Assembly (NCBI GenBank): GCA_030526115.1
Contig: JAUNDK010000005.1
Span: 1-64,000 of the forward strand
Reading direction: 5' to 3'
Length of the DNA: 64,000 nucleotides
From: Clostridia bacterium
GTDB lineage: Bacteria; Bacillota; Clostridia; Oscillospirales; Acutalibacteraceae
The position numbers were made by a program, and so were the translations under genes. Under the pieces are notes generated by a model. It saw only the letters and a list, made by a program, of their open reading frames with translations, searched no databases and was not told the origin of the DNA. Within the stretch, counting starts at the first letter, position 1. Every line of letters begins with the position of its first letter. Shown piece by piece: positions 54,374 to 62,341 of the stretch.

Positions 54374-55471
54374 ATGAGACTTGAAAATTATGAGATGCAT
54401 CTTCCGAGCTATTCCATCGGAGACAGATGCTATGAGAATATAGTAAAAGTCTGCCGTGATTATGGAAGTAAGGTTCTGATGATTGGCGGAAAAACCGCCC
54501 TGAGTGTTGCGGAACCGAAAATAAGAGCCGCAATTTCAGGTTCAAAACTTGAAGTAATCGGTGTGGAAATATACGGACATGAGTGCAGTTACTCAAATGT
54601 GGAAAGACTGAGAAAACTGGATGTATATCAGGCGGCGGATATGGTATTTGCTGTCGGCGGAGGAAAGGCCGTAGACACCTGCAAGTGCCTGTGCATAGAT
54701 GATGATAAACCGATTTTCTCTTTTCCGACCATTGCTTCAAACTGTGCGGCAACCACCTCTGTTTCCATTATGTACGGTGAGGATGGTACATTCTTAAAAC
54801 CACACTTTTTCATAAGACCCGTTATGCACGCATTCATTGATACCGAGATTATTGCAAAGGCCCCTGTGAAGTATATGTGGGCCGGTATCGGAGATACTTA
54901 CGCCAAGTACTATGAGGCGATGATTTCTTCAAGAGATGAAACTCTGGAGCATTATACCGCTCTCGGTGTGAATGTAAGTCTCATGTGTAAAGATCCCATA
55001 CTTAAATACGGACAGAAAGCTCTGAAAGATCATGAAGCTCAGATGGCATCTTATGAGCTTGAGCAGATAGCGCTCTCAATAATTGTTACAACGGGAATAG
55101 CATCCATATTCCTCACAAGGGATTTTACACCCGACTACAACAGCGGTCTTGCCCATGCAATATTTTATGCCCTGACAAAGTATCCTGTAATTGAGGAGAA
55201 ACACCTGCACGGTGAAGTGGTTGGTTTTGGTGTGCTGTTTGCCCTTCTCTGTGACGGACAGATAGATGAGTTCGAGAAAATCTATGCGTTCAACAAAAGT
55301 ATAGGTTTGCCGGTAGCTGTAAATCAGATCGATATCAGCGATGAAGAATTTAAAGAGACAATAACAAGAGTACCTGAAATGTCTGATATCAGACATTATC
55401 CGTATAAAGTGACGGAAGAAATGCTTTATAAGGCATGGGATGAACTGAAAATAAGATCCTCTCAGATATAA
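54374..55471 (+). CDS. Metal-dependent alcohol dehydrogenase (glycerol dehydrogenase fold)
   Basis: A 365-aa type III dehydrogenase. NAD-binding site FAVGGGKAVDTCK; metal ligands Asp in GIGDTYAKYYEA, His in NSGLAHAIFYAL and His in KHLHGEVVGFG. Closest in form to glycerol dehydrogenase (GldA), yet co-transcribed with the YkvI transporter under a tryptophan T-box, so the substrate may be an aromatic alcohol, aldehyde or keto acid rather than glycerol. That substrate idea is inference only. Confidence 0.82.
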   Translation: MRLENYEMHLPSYSIGDRCYENIVKVCRDYGSKVLMIGGKTALSVAEPKIRAAISGSKLEVIGVEIYGHECSYSNVERLRKLDVYQAADMVFAVGGGKAVDTCKCLCIDDDKPIFSFPTIASNCAATTSVSIMYGEDGTFLKPHFFIRPVMHAFIDTEIIAKAPVKYMWAGIGDTYAKYYEAMISSRDETLEHYTALGVNVSLMCKDPILKYGQKALKDHEAQMASYELEQIALSIIVTTGIASIFLTRDFTPDYNSGLAHAIFYALTKYPVIEEKHLHGEVVGFGVLFALLCDGQIDEFEKIYAFNKSIGLPVAVNQIDISDEEFKETITRVPEMSDIRHYPYKVTEEMLYKAWDELKIRSSQI

Positions 55472-55474
55472 TCG

Positions 55475-55514
55475 AAAAACCGGCCTCGGAAGAAAATGTT
55501 CCGTGGCCGGTTTT
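55475..55514 (+). terminator. Terminator of the Trp T-box operon
   Basis: AAAACCGGCC-CGGAA/TTCCG-GGCCGGTTTT stem and T-rich tail. Confidence 0.85.
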
Positions 55515-55618
55515 CGTATCTGAAAATACCTGAGGAATTCATCAAAAATCTTGACAAATGCGTCAGAGAATATAAAAATATCATAAGATAAATAAATCAG
55601 GTTAAAGGGGAAAATGCA

Positions 55619-56146
55619 ATGAATCTGGAGAGAAATCTGATTGATAATATTCTTGAAAGTGAAGTAAAGCTTGGTCATGCGGATATGCCGATAACATTTT
55701 ACTATCCGTCGGCCTCTCTTTCTGAACTGTTAGGCTGTGATGAATCAGAGCTGGAGAGTGAAATCTTAAAATTCTGTGAGGAAGAAGCAGACCGATTCGG
55801 AAAAATAACAATAGAAGAACTTGCAAACGAGAAGGGAAGATATGCGGTGACGGTACCTGTGTATGGAGTAAAATGGGTCCATGATAATTTTGAACCGGGT
55901 GATTTCATGAAAAGTTTTATCACAGAGATTAAGAAGCCGTTTAATACCATAGATAATATCATAAATCTGTTTCGCTGTTATTCCAAAGAAACAGAAGTGA
56001 ATCAGGTTTCCGAAGATGAATGGTCTCTGAGTTTCTCAGATGAATCCATAGATCCTTATGTATATCATGTGGAGAAAAATGTTTTCGGTCTGGAATACCA
56101 CAGATTCACCAGGGAAGCATACAGAAAAACAATTCTGGAAGAATAA
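55619..56146 (+). CDS. DUF3877-like protein
   Basis: A 175-aa acidic cytoplasmic protein that I match to DUF3877, found mainly in Clostridia. It has no signal peptide, membrane helix or known catalytic motif; conserved-looking parts are ITFYYPSASLSELLGC, VPVYGVKWVHDN and VFGLEYHRFTREAYRK. AAAGGGGAAA precedes the ATG. Function unknown. Confidence 0.65.
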   Translation: MNLERNLIDNILESEVKLGHADMPITFYYPSASLSELLGCDESELESEILKFCEEEADRFGKITIEELANEKGRYAVTVPVYGVKWVHDNFEPGDFMKSFITEIKKPFNTIDNIINLFRCYSKETEVNQVSEDEWSLSFSDESIDPYVYHVEKNVFGLEYHRFTREAYRKTILEE

Positions 56147-56164
56147 AGCACGAATATAAATAAT

Positions 56165-56204
56165 AAAAGTCAGCTCATGGGGAGGAATCCCGGAGCTGAC
56201 TTTT
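56165..56204. terminator. Bidirectional terminator
   Basis: AAAAGTCAGCTC/GAGCTGACTTTT, a perfect 12-bp stem between convergent genes. Confidence 0.85.
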
Positions 56205-56215
56205 GTGTTTATATA

Positions 56216-56833
56216 TCATAATGTATTTGCAAATGAACTGAATACCGCTTCGGCAAAATCTTTGTGTCCCTGTTCCGTCATATGCTCTCTGTCCGTAAGA
56301 CTGGGAACCGCATAATCGGATGCGGCAAGGAAGTTAAGTTTTTTCCTTTTGGCAAGTTCTCTATATTCCCGCTTTAACTCTGACGAAGTCAGGAGGGATT
56401 TTTCGTTGAACTCAGGATCAGATTCCCATATGTTTTCGCCGAGGTGAATCGGTGAGACAAGCAGAATTTTATCCGCAGAAACGAACTTCAGAAGTTCGTC
56501 AATGCATTTCTCCATACCCTCTGCGACACTGTGGGCATTCAGGTCAAAACATTCCTTGCAGTCATTTGTACCAAGCATGATTATAACAGCATCAACAGGA
56601 GAATGGGTTTCCATTATAAGCGGCAGGGTTTTCAGGCCATTCCTGTTTTCACGGTAGCTGTCCTCGAAAACAGTGGTTCTTCCGCACAGACCTTCTTCTA
56701 TTATGCGTATATCCTTTCCGGATAACATCTCCTGAAGTACCCCGGTCCATCTTGTGTTCCATGGGTATCTTTCATGTGTGCCGGGGATAAGTCCCCAGGT
56801 ATTGGAATCACCGTAGCATAATATGGTTTTCAT
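56216..56833 (-). CDS. SGNH/GDSL-family hydrolase
   Basis: A 205-aa esterase of the SGNH fold. Block I LCYGDSNTWGLIPG (nucleophile Ser), Gly in block II, block III MLGTNDCKE (Asn), and block V DREHMTEQGHKDFAE with the catalytic Asp/His pair. There is no signal peptide, so it is cytoplasmic. The GDSNTWG form resembles aryl-esterase/acetyl-xylan-esterase relatives. It is downstream of the ABC operon by 28 bp and could be its last gene. Confidence 0.85.
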   Translation of the reverse strand: MKTILCYGDSNTWGLIPGTHERYPWNTRWTGVLQEMLSGKDIRIIEEGLCGRTTVFEDSYRENRNGLKTLPLIMETHSPVDAVIIMLGTNDCKECFDLNAHSVAEGMEKCIDELLKFVSADKILLVSPIHLGENIWESDPEFNEKSLLTSSELKREYRELAKRKKLNFLAASDYAVPSLTDREHMTEQGHKDFAEAVFSSFANTL

Positions 56834-56860
56834 GCGGAATCACCGTCTTTTCTTTAAGTT

Positions 56861-57601
56861 TTAATATTCAAATGATTTTAAGAACTGTTTTGCTCTCTCT
56901 GTTTTCGGAGCTTCAAAAAATTCCTTTGGATTACTGCTTTCCTCTGCGATTTCTCCGTTTTCAAGGAAAAGTACACGGTCTGCAATGGCTTTTGCAAAGC
57001 TCATCTCGTGGGTTACTATCAGCATGGTACTGCCTGTTTTTGCAAGGTCGAGTACAACCTGAAGAACCTCGTGAACCATCTCGGGGTCAAGTGCCGCTGT
57101 AATTTCATCGAGAAGTAAAACTTCGGGGTGCATGATGAGGGACCTTACTATGGCAATTCTCTGCTTCTGACCACCGGAGAGCTGTCTGGGGTAATCGTTC
57201 TTTCTGTCGGCAAGTCCTACTCTGCTGAGCAGTTCCGTTGCCTCTGCTTCCACCTCGGAGCGTTTTCTTTTCAGAACCTTCATCGGAGCGAGGATAATAT
57301 TTTCAAGTATGGTTTTGTGGGGGAAGAGATCGTAGCTCTGGAAAACCATTCCGATTTTCTGTCTTATGGCAGTAATATCCTTTGAACCGCTTATGACTTT
57401 TCTGTCATCAATGAGTATCTCTCCGCCCTGAATATCCTCAAGACCGTTAAGGCAGCGCAGAAGTGTGCTTTTGCCACATCCGGAAGGTCCGATTATAACT
57501 ATAACCTCGCCTTTGATTACCTCAAAATCTATGCTTTTGAGTATTGTTTTGCCGTCAAATTCCTTGTGAAGATTTTTTACTGTAAGAAGAGTATTTCCCA
57601 T
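56861..57601 (-). CDS. Polar amino-acid ABC transporter ATPase
   Basis: About 246 aa, start ATG 57601 overlapping the permease stop as TAATG (AGAGGTGG upstream; the longer GTG start is unlikely). Walker A GPSGCGKST, Q-loop FQSYDLFPH, signature LSGGQKQRIAI, Walker B LLLDEITAALDPE, His in IVTHEM. It belongs to the GlnQ/HisP/TcyN group. The two permeases upstream are its partners. With the Cys-type binding domain at the start of the operon, cysteine or cystine is the likely cargo. Confidence 0.92.
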   Translation of the reverse strand: MGNTLLTVKNLHKEFDGKTILKSIDFEVIKGEVIVIIGPSGCGKSTLLRCLNGLEDIQGGEILIDDRKVISGSKDITAIRQKIGMVFQSYDLFPHKTILENIILAPMKVLKRKRSEVEAEATELLSRVGLADRKNDYPRQLSGGQKQRIAIVRSLIMHPEVLLLDEITAALDPEMVHEVLQVVLDLAKTGSTMLIVTHEMSFAKAIADRVLFLENGEIAEESSNPKEFFEAPKTERAKQFLKSFEY

Positions 57602-58275
57602 TATGACCACCTCTTTTCAAGATATACGGAAAGTTTGCCTATCGGCCAGCAGATGAGGAAATACATCAGGAATACCACCGCAAACACACCGAATGCCGCA
57701 TTGGGTGATGCTTTTCTGTTAGCCTCAATAATCTGCTGTGCCACTTTGAGTACCTCGACTATGCCTATCATCATGACAAGGCTTGTTGTTTTAATCATTC
57801 TTGTAATAAGATTTATTGAAAGCGGAATGAGCCTTCTTACAGTCTGGGGAAGAATAATGTGGTAGTAAACCTGAACTTTGTTCATTCCCAGCGCCATGGC
57901 ACTTTCATACTGAATTTTCGGAATACTTATGAGCGCACCTCTGACGAGATCGCCCATCTCTGCGGTACCCCAGAAGCTGAAAACTATAATTGCGGAAAGC
58001 TCTGCATCGAGATTCCAGCCGAACACCCTTGTGGTTCCGAAGTAAACGATGAACAGCAGAACCATCTGAGGCATAATGCGGACAATCTCAAGATATATTC
58101 TGAATATCGTTTTAAGCACTTTGTTTTCCGAGGTCATGAGAACTCCGACAATGAGTCCGAGCGCTATGCTTATGCTCACGGATATAAGGCTGATTCTCAC
58201 CGCAACCCAAAGGCCTGTGAGAAGTCTTATGAAGTTCTTTCCTTTGAAAATAACATCAAGACCCAAACTCTGCAT
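57601..58275 (-). CDS. Polar amino-acid ABC transporter permease 2
   Basis: A 224-aa inner-membrane protein of the HisM/HisQ type: about five helices, start segment GKNFIRLLTGLWVAVRISL, and the EAA loop AMALGMNKVQVYYHIILPQT. The ATG overlaps the end of permease 1 by 20 bp, and GGAG lies within the previous gene, so translation is coupled. It forms a heterodimer with the next permease. Confidence 0.9.
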   Translation of the reverse strand: MQSLGLDVIFKGKNFIRLLTGLWVAVRISLISVSISIALGLIVGVLMTSENKVLKTIFRIYLEIVRIMPQMVLLFIVYFGTTRVFGWNLDAELSAIIVFSFWGTAEMGDLVRGALISIPKIQYESAMALGMNKVQVYYHIILPQTVRRLIPLSINLITRMIKTTSLVMMIGIVEVLKVAQQIIEANRKASPNAAFGVFAVVFLMYFLICWPIGKLSVYLEKRWS

Positions 58276-58915
58276 GGCGAAGTCTCCTTTCCACTATATT
58301 ACCGAGTATTGATACCGGCAGAAGCATTATAAGATAAAATACCACCAGAAGTGTTAAGCACTCTATGGTTTTTGCGTACATTCCTATAAGGTCCTTTGCA
58401 GTGAACATCAGATCCATAAGGCTGATGGTTGAGAACACACTGGTTTCCTTTAACAGGAAAATTACATTTGCGACAAGTCCCGGTACACTGGAAGAAACCG
58501 CCTGAGGAAGTATTACATATCTGAATACCTGAAGCCGGTTCATACCAAGGCTTTCTGCGCTTTCGTACTGAATTTTAGGTATGTTCTCGAGACCGCTTCT
58601 AAAGGTCTCTGTCATGTATGCACCGCCTAAAAGTCCCAGACCCCATGTTCCGCAGGCTACGGGGGAAACTTTTATTCCGATTTTCGGTAATGCGAAATAA
58701 ATGAAGAACAGCTGAACAAGAAGCGGGGTGTTCCTGAAAAGCTGGGTATAGGCACCGACTGTCTGTCTGAAAACAGGAACTCTGAAATGAATTACCGCAG
58801 AGCAGAGAAGTCCGATTACTATTGAGATTATTACACCCTGCCAGCCCACTCTCATGGTGAGAAATAGGGCTTCTTTATACAGGGGCAGATAGGAAATCAT
58901 AACATCAAAATCCAC
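58256..58915 (-). CDS. Polar amino-acid ABC transporter permease 1
   Basis: A 219-aa HisM/HisQ-type permease starting at a GTG (58913-58915) with AGGAGGAA six nt before it. Segments FRNTPLLVQLFFIYFALP, ETFRSGLENIPKIQYESAES and the EAA loop SLGMNRLQVFRYVILPQA are characteristic. It follows metI by 17 bp. Confidence 0.9.
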   Translation of the reverse strand: MDFDVMISYLPLYKEALFLTMRVGWQGVIISIVIGLLCSAVIHFRVPVFRQTVGAYTQLFRNTPLLVQLFFIYFALPKIGIKVSPVACGTWGLGLLGGAYMTETFRSGLENIPKIQYESAESLGMNRLQVFRYVILPQAVSSSVPGLVANVIFLLKETSVFSTISLMDLMFTAKDLIGMYAKTIECLTLLVVFYLIMLLPVSILGNIVERRLRHAEFGS

Positions 58916-58932
58916 GGTATATTCCTCCTGAG

Positions 58933-59598
58933 TTAATGGTTGTTTCTGTGGTCTGTTTTCTTTGAGATGAATGTTCCGATGTACTGCATGAGCTGAACTA
59001 TTATGACGATGAATACGAGAGTTACCAGCATGACCGGTGTGTTGTATCTGTAATATCCGTAGCGGATTGCAATGTCACCGAGACCGCCGCCACCTACAAC
59101 ACCTGCCATTGCGGAGTATCCGAGTACTGTACCAAGCACTATTGTAACTCCCACAATAAGTGATGTTCTTGCCTCGCCTATAAGAACTTTGAGAACTATG
59201 GTGCTTGTTTTTGCACCCATGCTTACTGCTGCTTCAATTACACCTTTGTTTACTTCTTTGAGAGAAGATTCCACCATGCGTCCGATGAACGGTGCGGCGG
59301 CAAGGGTGAGAGGTACTATTGTTGCAGTTGAGCCGTAGCTTTTGCCCACAATGAGTTTTGTGAGGGGCATTACCACAATAAGCAGAATTAAAAACGGTAC
59401 GCTTCTTGTTATGTTTATTATTATATCAAGGACACCATAAACCGCTTTGTTCGGTCTGAGTCCGTTTTTGTCTGTGAGTGTGAGGGCAATGCCTATGGGA
59501 AGTCCGATGAGGTATCCGAAAAAGGTGGATATCACAGTCATGTATATTGTGTCCCTTATGCCTTCGAGCATCATGATTGTCATGGTGTTATCCCACAT
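58933..59598 (-). CDS. metI: Methionine-type ABC transporter permease
   Basis: About 221 aa. The start is the ATG at 59596-59598, giving the normal MetI beginning (MWDNTMTIMMLEGIRDTIYM); an upstream frame inside metN is ignored. MetI features: GLPIGIALTLTDKNG, NITRSVPFLILLIVVMP, and the EAA loop VSMGAKTSTIVLKVLIGEA. The gene overlaps the end of metN, and its ribosome site GAGGAGG is made by the Glu codons of the MetN tail. Confidence 0.92.
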   Translation of the reverse strand: MWDNTMTIMMLEGIRDTIYMTVISTFFGYLIGLPIGIALTLTDKNGLRPNKAVYGVLDIIINITRSVPFLILLIVVMPLTKLIVGKSYGSTATIVPLTLAAAPFIGRMVESSLKEVNKGVIEAAVSMGAKTSTIVLKVLIGEARTSLIVGVTIVLGTVLGYSAMAGVVGGGGLGDIAIRYGYYRYNTPVMLVTLVFIVIIVQLMQYIGTFISKKTDHRNNH

Positions 59599-60361
59599 TT
59601 TCTTCTTCCTCCTCTTCTTCCAGTAATAACAGGCGTTTTGCCGCTTTTGATTTCGGATGTGCGAAAATCTCGGAGACAGTGCCGGTTTCCTGAACTTCGC
59701 CGTTTTCAAGAACCGCAACCGATGTGCATATCTCCTGAATAACCTTCATTTCGTGGGTTATTATAATAACAGTGATTCCCATTGTATCGTGAATGGACTT
59801 AAGCAGACCGAGTATGGTCTTGGTGGTTTCGGGATCGAGGGCGCTTGTTGCCTCATCGCAAAGCAGAATGTCAGGCTCGTTTGCCAGAACTCTTGCAATG
59901 GCGACACGCTGTTTCTGTCCGCCTGAAAGCTGAGAAGGGTAGGCATCCGCTTTTTCGGCAAGTCCTACTTTCTGCAGAAGTTCCAGTGCCTTTTTTCTGC
60001 GCTCCTTTTTCGGTATTCCTCTTATCTCCAGAGGAAAGCATACATTGTTAAGCACCGTCTGCTGTTCCAGCAGGTTGAAGTGCTGGAAGATCATTCCGAT
60101 TTTCTGTCTGCGCAGACGGAGTTTCTCATCTGACAGATTAAGAAGATTCTCGCCGTCAATTATAACTTCGCCGCTGTCGGGTCTTTCCAGCAGATTTATA
60201 CATCGTACAAGTGTACTCTTTCCGGCTCCTGATAATCCTATCACGCCGAAAATCTCATTTTTCGGAATGGTGAGTGACACGCTTTTCAGTGCTTCAACTG
60301 CGCCGTTTCCGGCTGAGTATCGCTTGGATATTGAATTCAGTGTAATGTAATTATCATTCAT
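59588..60361 (-). CDS. metN: Methionine-type ABC ATPase lacking the regulatory NIL domain
   Basis: A 257-aa ATPase. GLSGAGKSTLVRCINLLERP, FQHFNLL, LSGGQKQRVAIARVL and LLCDEATSALDPET are typical of MetN. Standard MetN has a C-terminal NIL/ACT-like domain of roughly 90 residues that senses internal methionine (trans-inhibition). Here the protein stops after the ATPase core with a poly-Glu tail (EEEEEEENVG). Uptake would therefore not be shut off by that route. Pairs with metI. Confidence 0.9.
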   Translation of the reverse strand: MNDNYITLNSISKRYSAGNGAVEALKSVSLTIPKNEIFGVIGLSGAGKSTLVRCINLLERPDSGEVIIDGENLLNLSDEKLRLRRQKIGMIFQHFNLLEQQTVLNNVCFPLEIRGIPKKERRKKALELLQKVGLAEKADAYPSQLSGGQKQRVAIARVLANEPDILLCDEATSALDPETTKTILGLLKSIHDTMGITVIIITHEMKVIQEICTSVAVLENGEVQETGTVSEIFAHPKSKAAKRLLLLEEEEEEENVG

Positions 60362-60381
60362 AAAATAACCTGTCTTTCTGA

Positions 60382-60416
60382 AATAAAAAGAGGGCAGTGG
60401 TTTTTCACACTGCCCT
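60382..60416 (-). terminator. Intra-operon terminator between binding protein and metN
   Basis: AGGGCAGTG/CACTGCCCT stem, followed in minus direction by CTTTTTATTT. It sits 11 bp after the binding-protein stop. Partial read-through would give more binding protein than transporter, a common ABC design. Confidence 0.8.
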
Positions 60417-60426
60417 TTCTGCTTGA

Positions 60427-62046
60427 TTAATCCTCGAATGGAACAACTGCTCCATCGTAAGTTTCGTTGATAAACTTCTTGATTTCCTCAGATTTGAGTA
60501 CCTCGGCAAGGGCCTTTATTCCTTCATTTTCTTCGTTTCCTTCTTTAACTGCGAGGATGTTTACGTATGTCTTTGCGGCAACGGAATCGCTTGTCTCATA
60601 AGCAACTGCATCGTGTGCAACTGAGAAGCCTGCCTCGAGTGCGTAGTTACCGTTTAATACTACGAATGCAACCTCGTCCTTAACACGGGATACCTGAGCT
60701 GCCTCAAGCTCCTGAATCTTGATGTTGTGTGGATTTTCTTCTATGTCTTTTACTGTTGCAAGTAAGTCTGCTCCGTCCTTGAGCTTGATGATGCCGTTAT
60801 CCTGGAGGAGAAGAAGTGCTCTTGCTTCGTTTGTTGTGTCATTTGGTACTGCGATTACATCGCCGTCAGCAAGGTCTGCAAGGTCTGTCTTTGTGCCGGG
60901 GTAAATTCCGAATGGCTCATAGTGAATACCTGCTACGGAAACAATGGATGTACCGTTTTCTTCGTTGAAGTTATCGAGATAAGGAACATGCTGGAAGTAG
61001 TTTGCATCGATGTCGCCGCTCTCTACTACGAGGTTTGGCTGAACATAATCTTCAAACTCTGTTACCTTAAGTGTCCAGCCCTGCTTTTCAAGAATCTTTG
61101 CTGCCTCTGCGAGGATTTCTGCGTGTGGTGTTGTGGATGCTGCTACTGTGATTGTGCCCTTTGGTTCAACTTCTTCGCCTGCTACAACGCCACCCTCTAC
61201 AACAAGAGTATCTTCGTAATCTTTGCCGTAAGTATCAAGGAGAGTTGCCTCATAGTCTGCGTGGAAGAACTTTTCTTCGCCGAGCTTTACGATCTCATCG
61301 TTGATCCAGTTGAGGAGAGTTTCGTTACCCTTTGTAACAGCGGCTGCGATTGTGTCTGCACTGCCGAGGGAAGGAATACCGACTGTGTAGCCTTCGTTCT
61401 CAATTGCGAATGCAATAACCTCTGTGTTATCGTTTGCCCATGCTACACCGTTGCCGTTCTCGAATGCTGTCTTTGCCTGTGCGTAAGCATCATACTTCTG
61501 GAGTTTGATGTCAGGGTAGTTTTTTTCGAGATAAGTCTCTGCTGTTGTACCGGAGATAACGATTACTTCGTCGTCTGCTTTGATGTCGTCAAGGCTTGTG
61601 ATAACCGCATCATCAGGGGAGACAACACCGAGGGCTACATTCATGTATGGAAGAGCGAAGTCAACTTCCTGTGCTCTTTCTTCTGTTACTGTGAAGTTTG
61701 CGAGGATGATATCAACCTTACCTGTCTGGAGGTACTCTATACGGTTTGCGGCTTCGGTGGATACATAGTTGATCTTTACTCCGAGGTCTTCACCTATTCT
61801 GTTACCGAAGTAAACATCGTAACCCTGATAGTCACCGTTCTCATCCACATAACCGAATGGGCTCTTGTCGGAGAATACACCGATATTTATGGTTCCGTCC
61901 TCTTTGATTTCATCGACTGTTCTGTAAACTGTCTTTTCTGTCTTGTCCTTGGATTCCTCTGCGGAAGCTCCTATACCTGTAAATGTTGTGAATGCCAGTG
62001 TTAATCCGAGGAGGGCTGCTCCTGCACGTTTGAAAAATTTATTCAT
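60427..62046 (-). CDS. Fused dual substrate-binding protein: cysteine-type (SBP_bac_3) plus methionine-type (NlpA/MetQ)
   Basis: A 539-aa secreted protein. Signal sequence 1-28 (GIGASA then EE) with no lipobox; the protein has no Cys at all. Residues about 50-280 are a family-3 binding domain close in pattern to the cysteine-binding CjaA (INIGVFSDKSPFGYVDENG, EAANRIEYLQTGKVDIILAN, DFALPYMNVALGVV). Residues about 297-539 are an NlpA/MetQ domain (TITVAASTTPHAEILAEAAK, QPNLVVESGDIDANYFQHVP, VAVPNDTTNEARALLLL-like). These are normally separate lipoproteins for separate importers, and genes for both importers follow. Confidence 0.9.
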   Translation of the reverse strand: MNKFFKRAGAALLGLTLAFTTFTGIGASAEESKDKTEKTVYRTVDEIKEDGTINIGVFSDKSPFGYVDENGDYQGYDVYFGNRIGEDLGVKINYVSTEAANRIEYLQTGKVDIILANFTVTEERAQEVDFALPYMNVALGVVSPDDAVITSLDDIKADDEVIVISGTTAETYLEKNYPDIKLQKYDAYAQAKTAFENGNGVAWANDNTEVIAFAIENEGYTVGIPSLGSADTIAAAVTKGNETLLNWINDEIVKLGEEKFFHADYEATLLDTYGKDYEDTLVVEGGVVAGEEVEPKGTITVAASTTPHAEILAEAAKILEKQGWTLKVTEFEDYVQPNLVVESGDIDANYFQHVPYLDNFNEENGTSIVSVAGIHYEPFGIYPGTKTDLADLADGDVIAVPNDTTNEARALLLLQDNGIIKLKDGADLLATVKDIEENPHNIKIQELEAAQVSRVKDEVAFVVLNGNYALEAGFSVAHDAVAYETSDSVAAKTYVNILAVKEGNEENEGIKALAEVLKSEEIKKFINETYDGAVVPFED

Positions 62047-62108
62047 TGTTGTTACCTCATTTCAAAATATAAAAAGTTTAGCTGGTTTACACCGTTGGAA
62101 TCTGAGCA

Positions 62109-62142
62109 CAAAAAAACCGGGGCTTCAGATAAGCTCCCGGGC
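62109..62142 (-). terminator. Attenuator terminator of the sulfur-amino-acid operon
   Basis: In minus direction CCGGGAGCTT atctg AAGCCCCGG (bulged A) followed by TTTTTTTG. Its 5' arm overlaps TGCCCGGGAG (62134-62143), which can instead pair with CTCCCGGGCA inside the leader peptide gene (62232-62241). The two structures exclude each other. Confidence 0.85.
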
Positions 62143-62180
62143 AAATGGCTTTGTGGATATTTCAATCATGCTCTGAAATA

Positions 62181-62294
62181 TCATACATCGGTGCAACACA
62201 AAGTAGACGAATGCACCCTGCCATAACTATATGCCCGGGAGAACAACATTCGACAACACATTATGGAATTAACAGCTCTGTTTGTTCTTTTCAT
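62181..62294 (-). CDS. Leader peptide with two Cys-Cys pairs
   Basis: A 37-codon frame, ATG 62292-62294 to TGA 62181-62183, with the strong ribosome site AAAGGAGAGG nine nt upstream. It reads MKRTNRAVNSIMCCRMLF and ends SSTLCCTDV, with Cys at codons 13-14 and 33-34. It begins close to the promoter and is followed by the attenuator. The antiterminator arm starts 11 nt after the first Cys pair. Further hairpins GGTGCA/TGCACC and GATATTTCA/TGAAATATC (62156-62164, 62174-62182) lie within and after it. Read as a cysteine-supply sensor. Confidence 0.75.
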   Translation of the reverse strand: MKRTNRAVNSIMCCRMLFSRAYSYGRVHSSTLCCTDV

Positions 62295-62341
62295 AGCATT
62301 CCTCTCCTTTCACTGAGTGTTTGCTCAAATTCGATGGGCTT

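Noticed and set aside
60922-62004. 360-codon plus-strand frame opposite the fused binding protein
   Set aside because: Composition is extremely rich in Cys, Val and Phe and it has no start signal; the minus-strand protein is clear.
62109-62294. SAM riboswitch or T-box before the Cys/Met operon
   Set aside because: No S-box core or GGTGGNACCGCG box is seen; the leader frame with Cys pairs and exclusive hairpins explains the region better.
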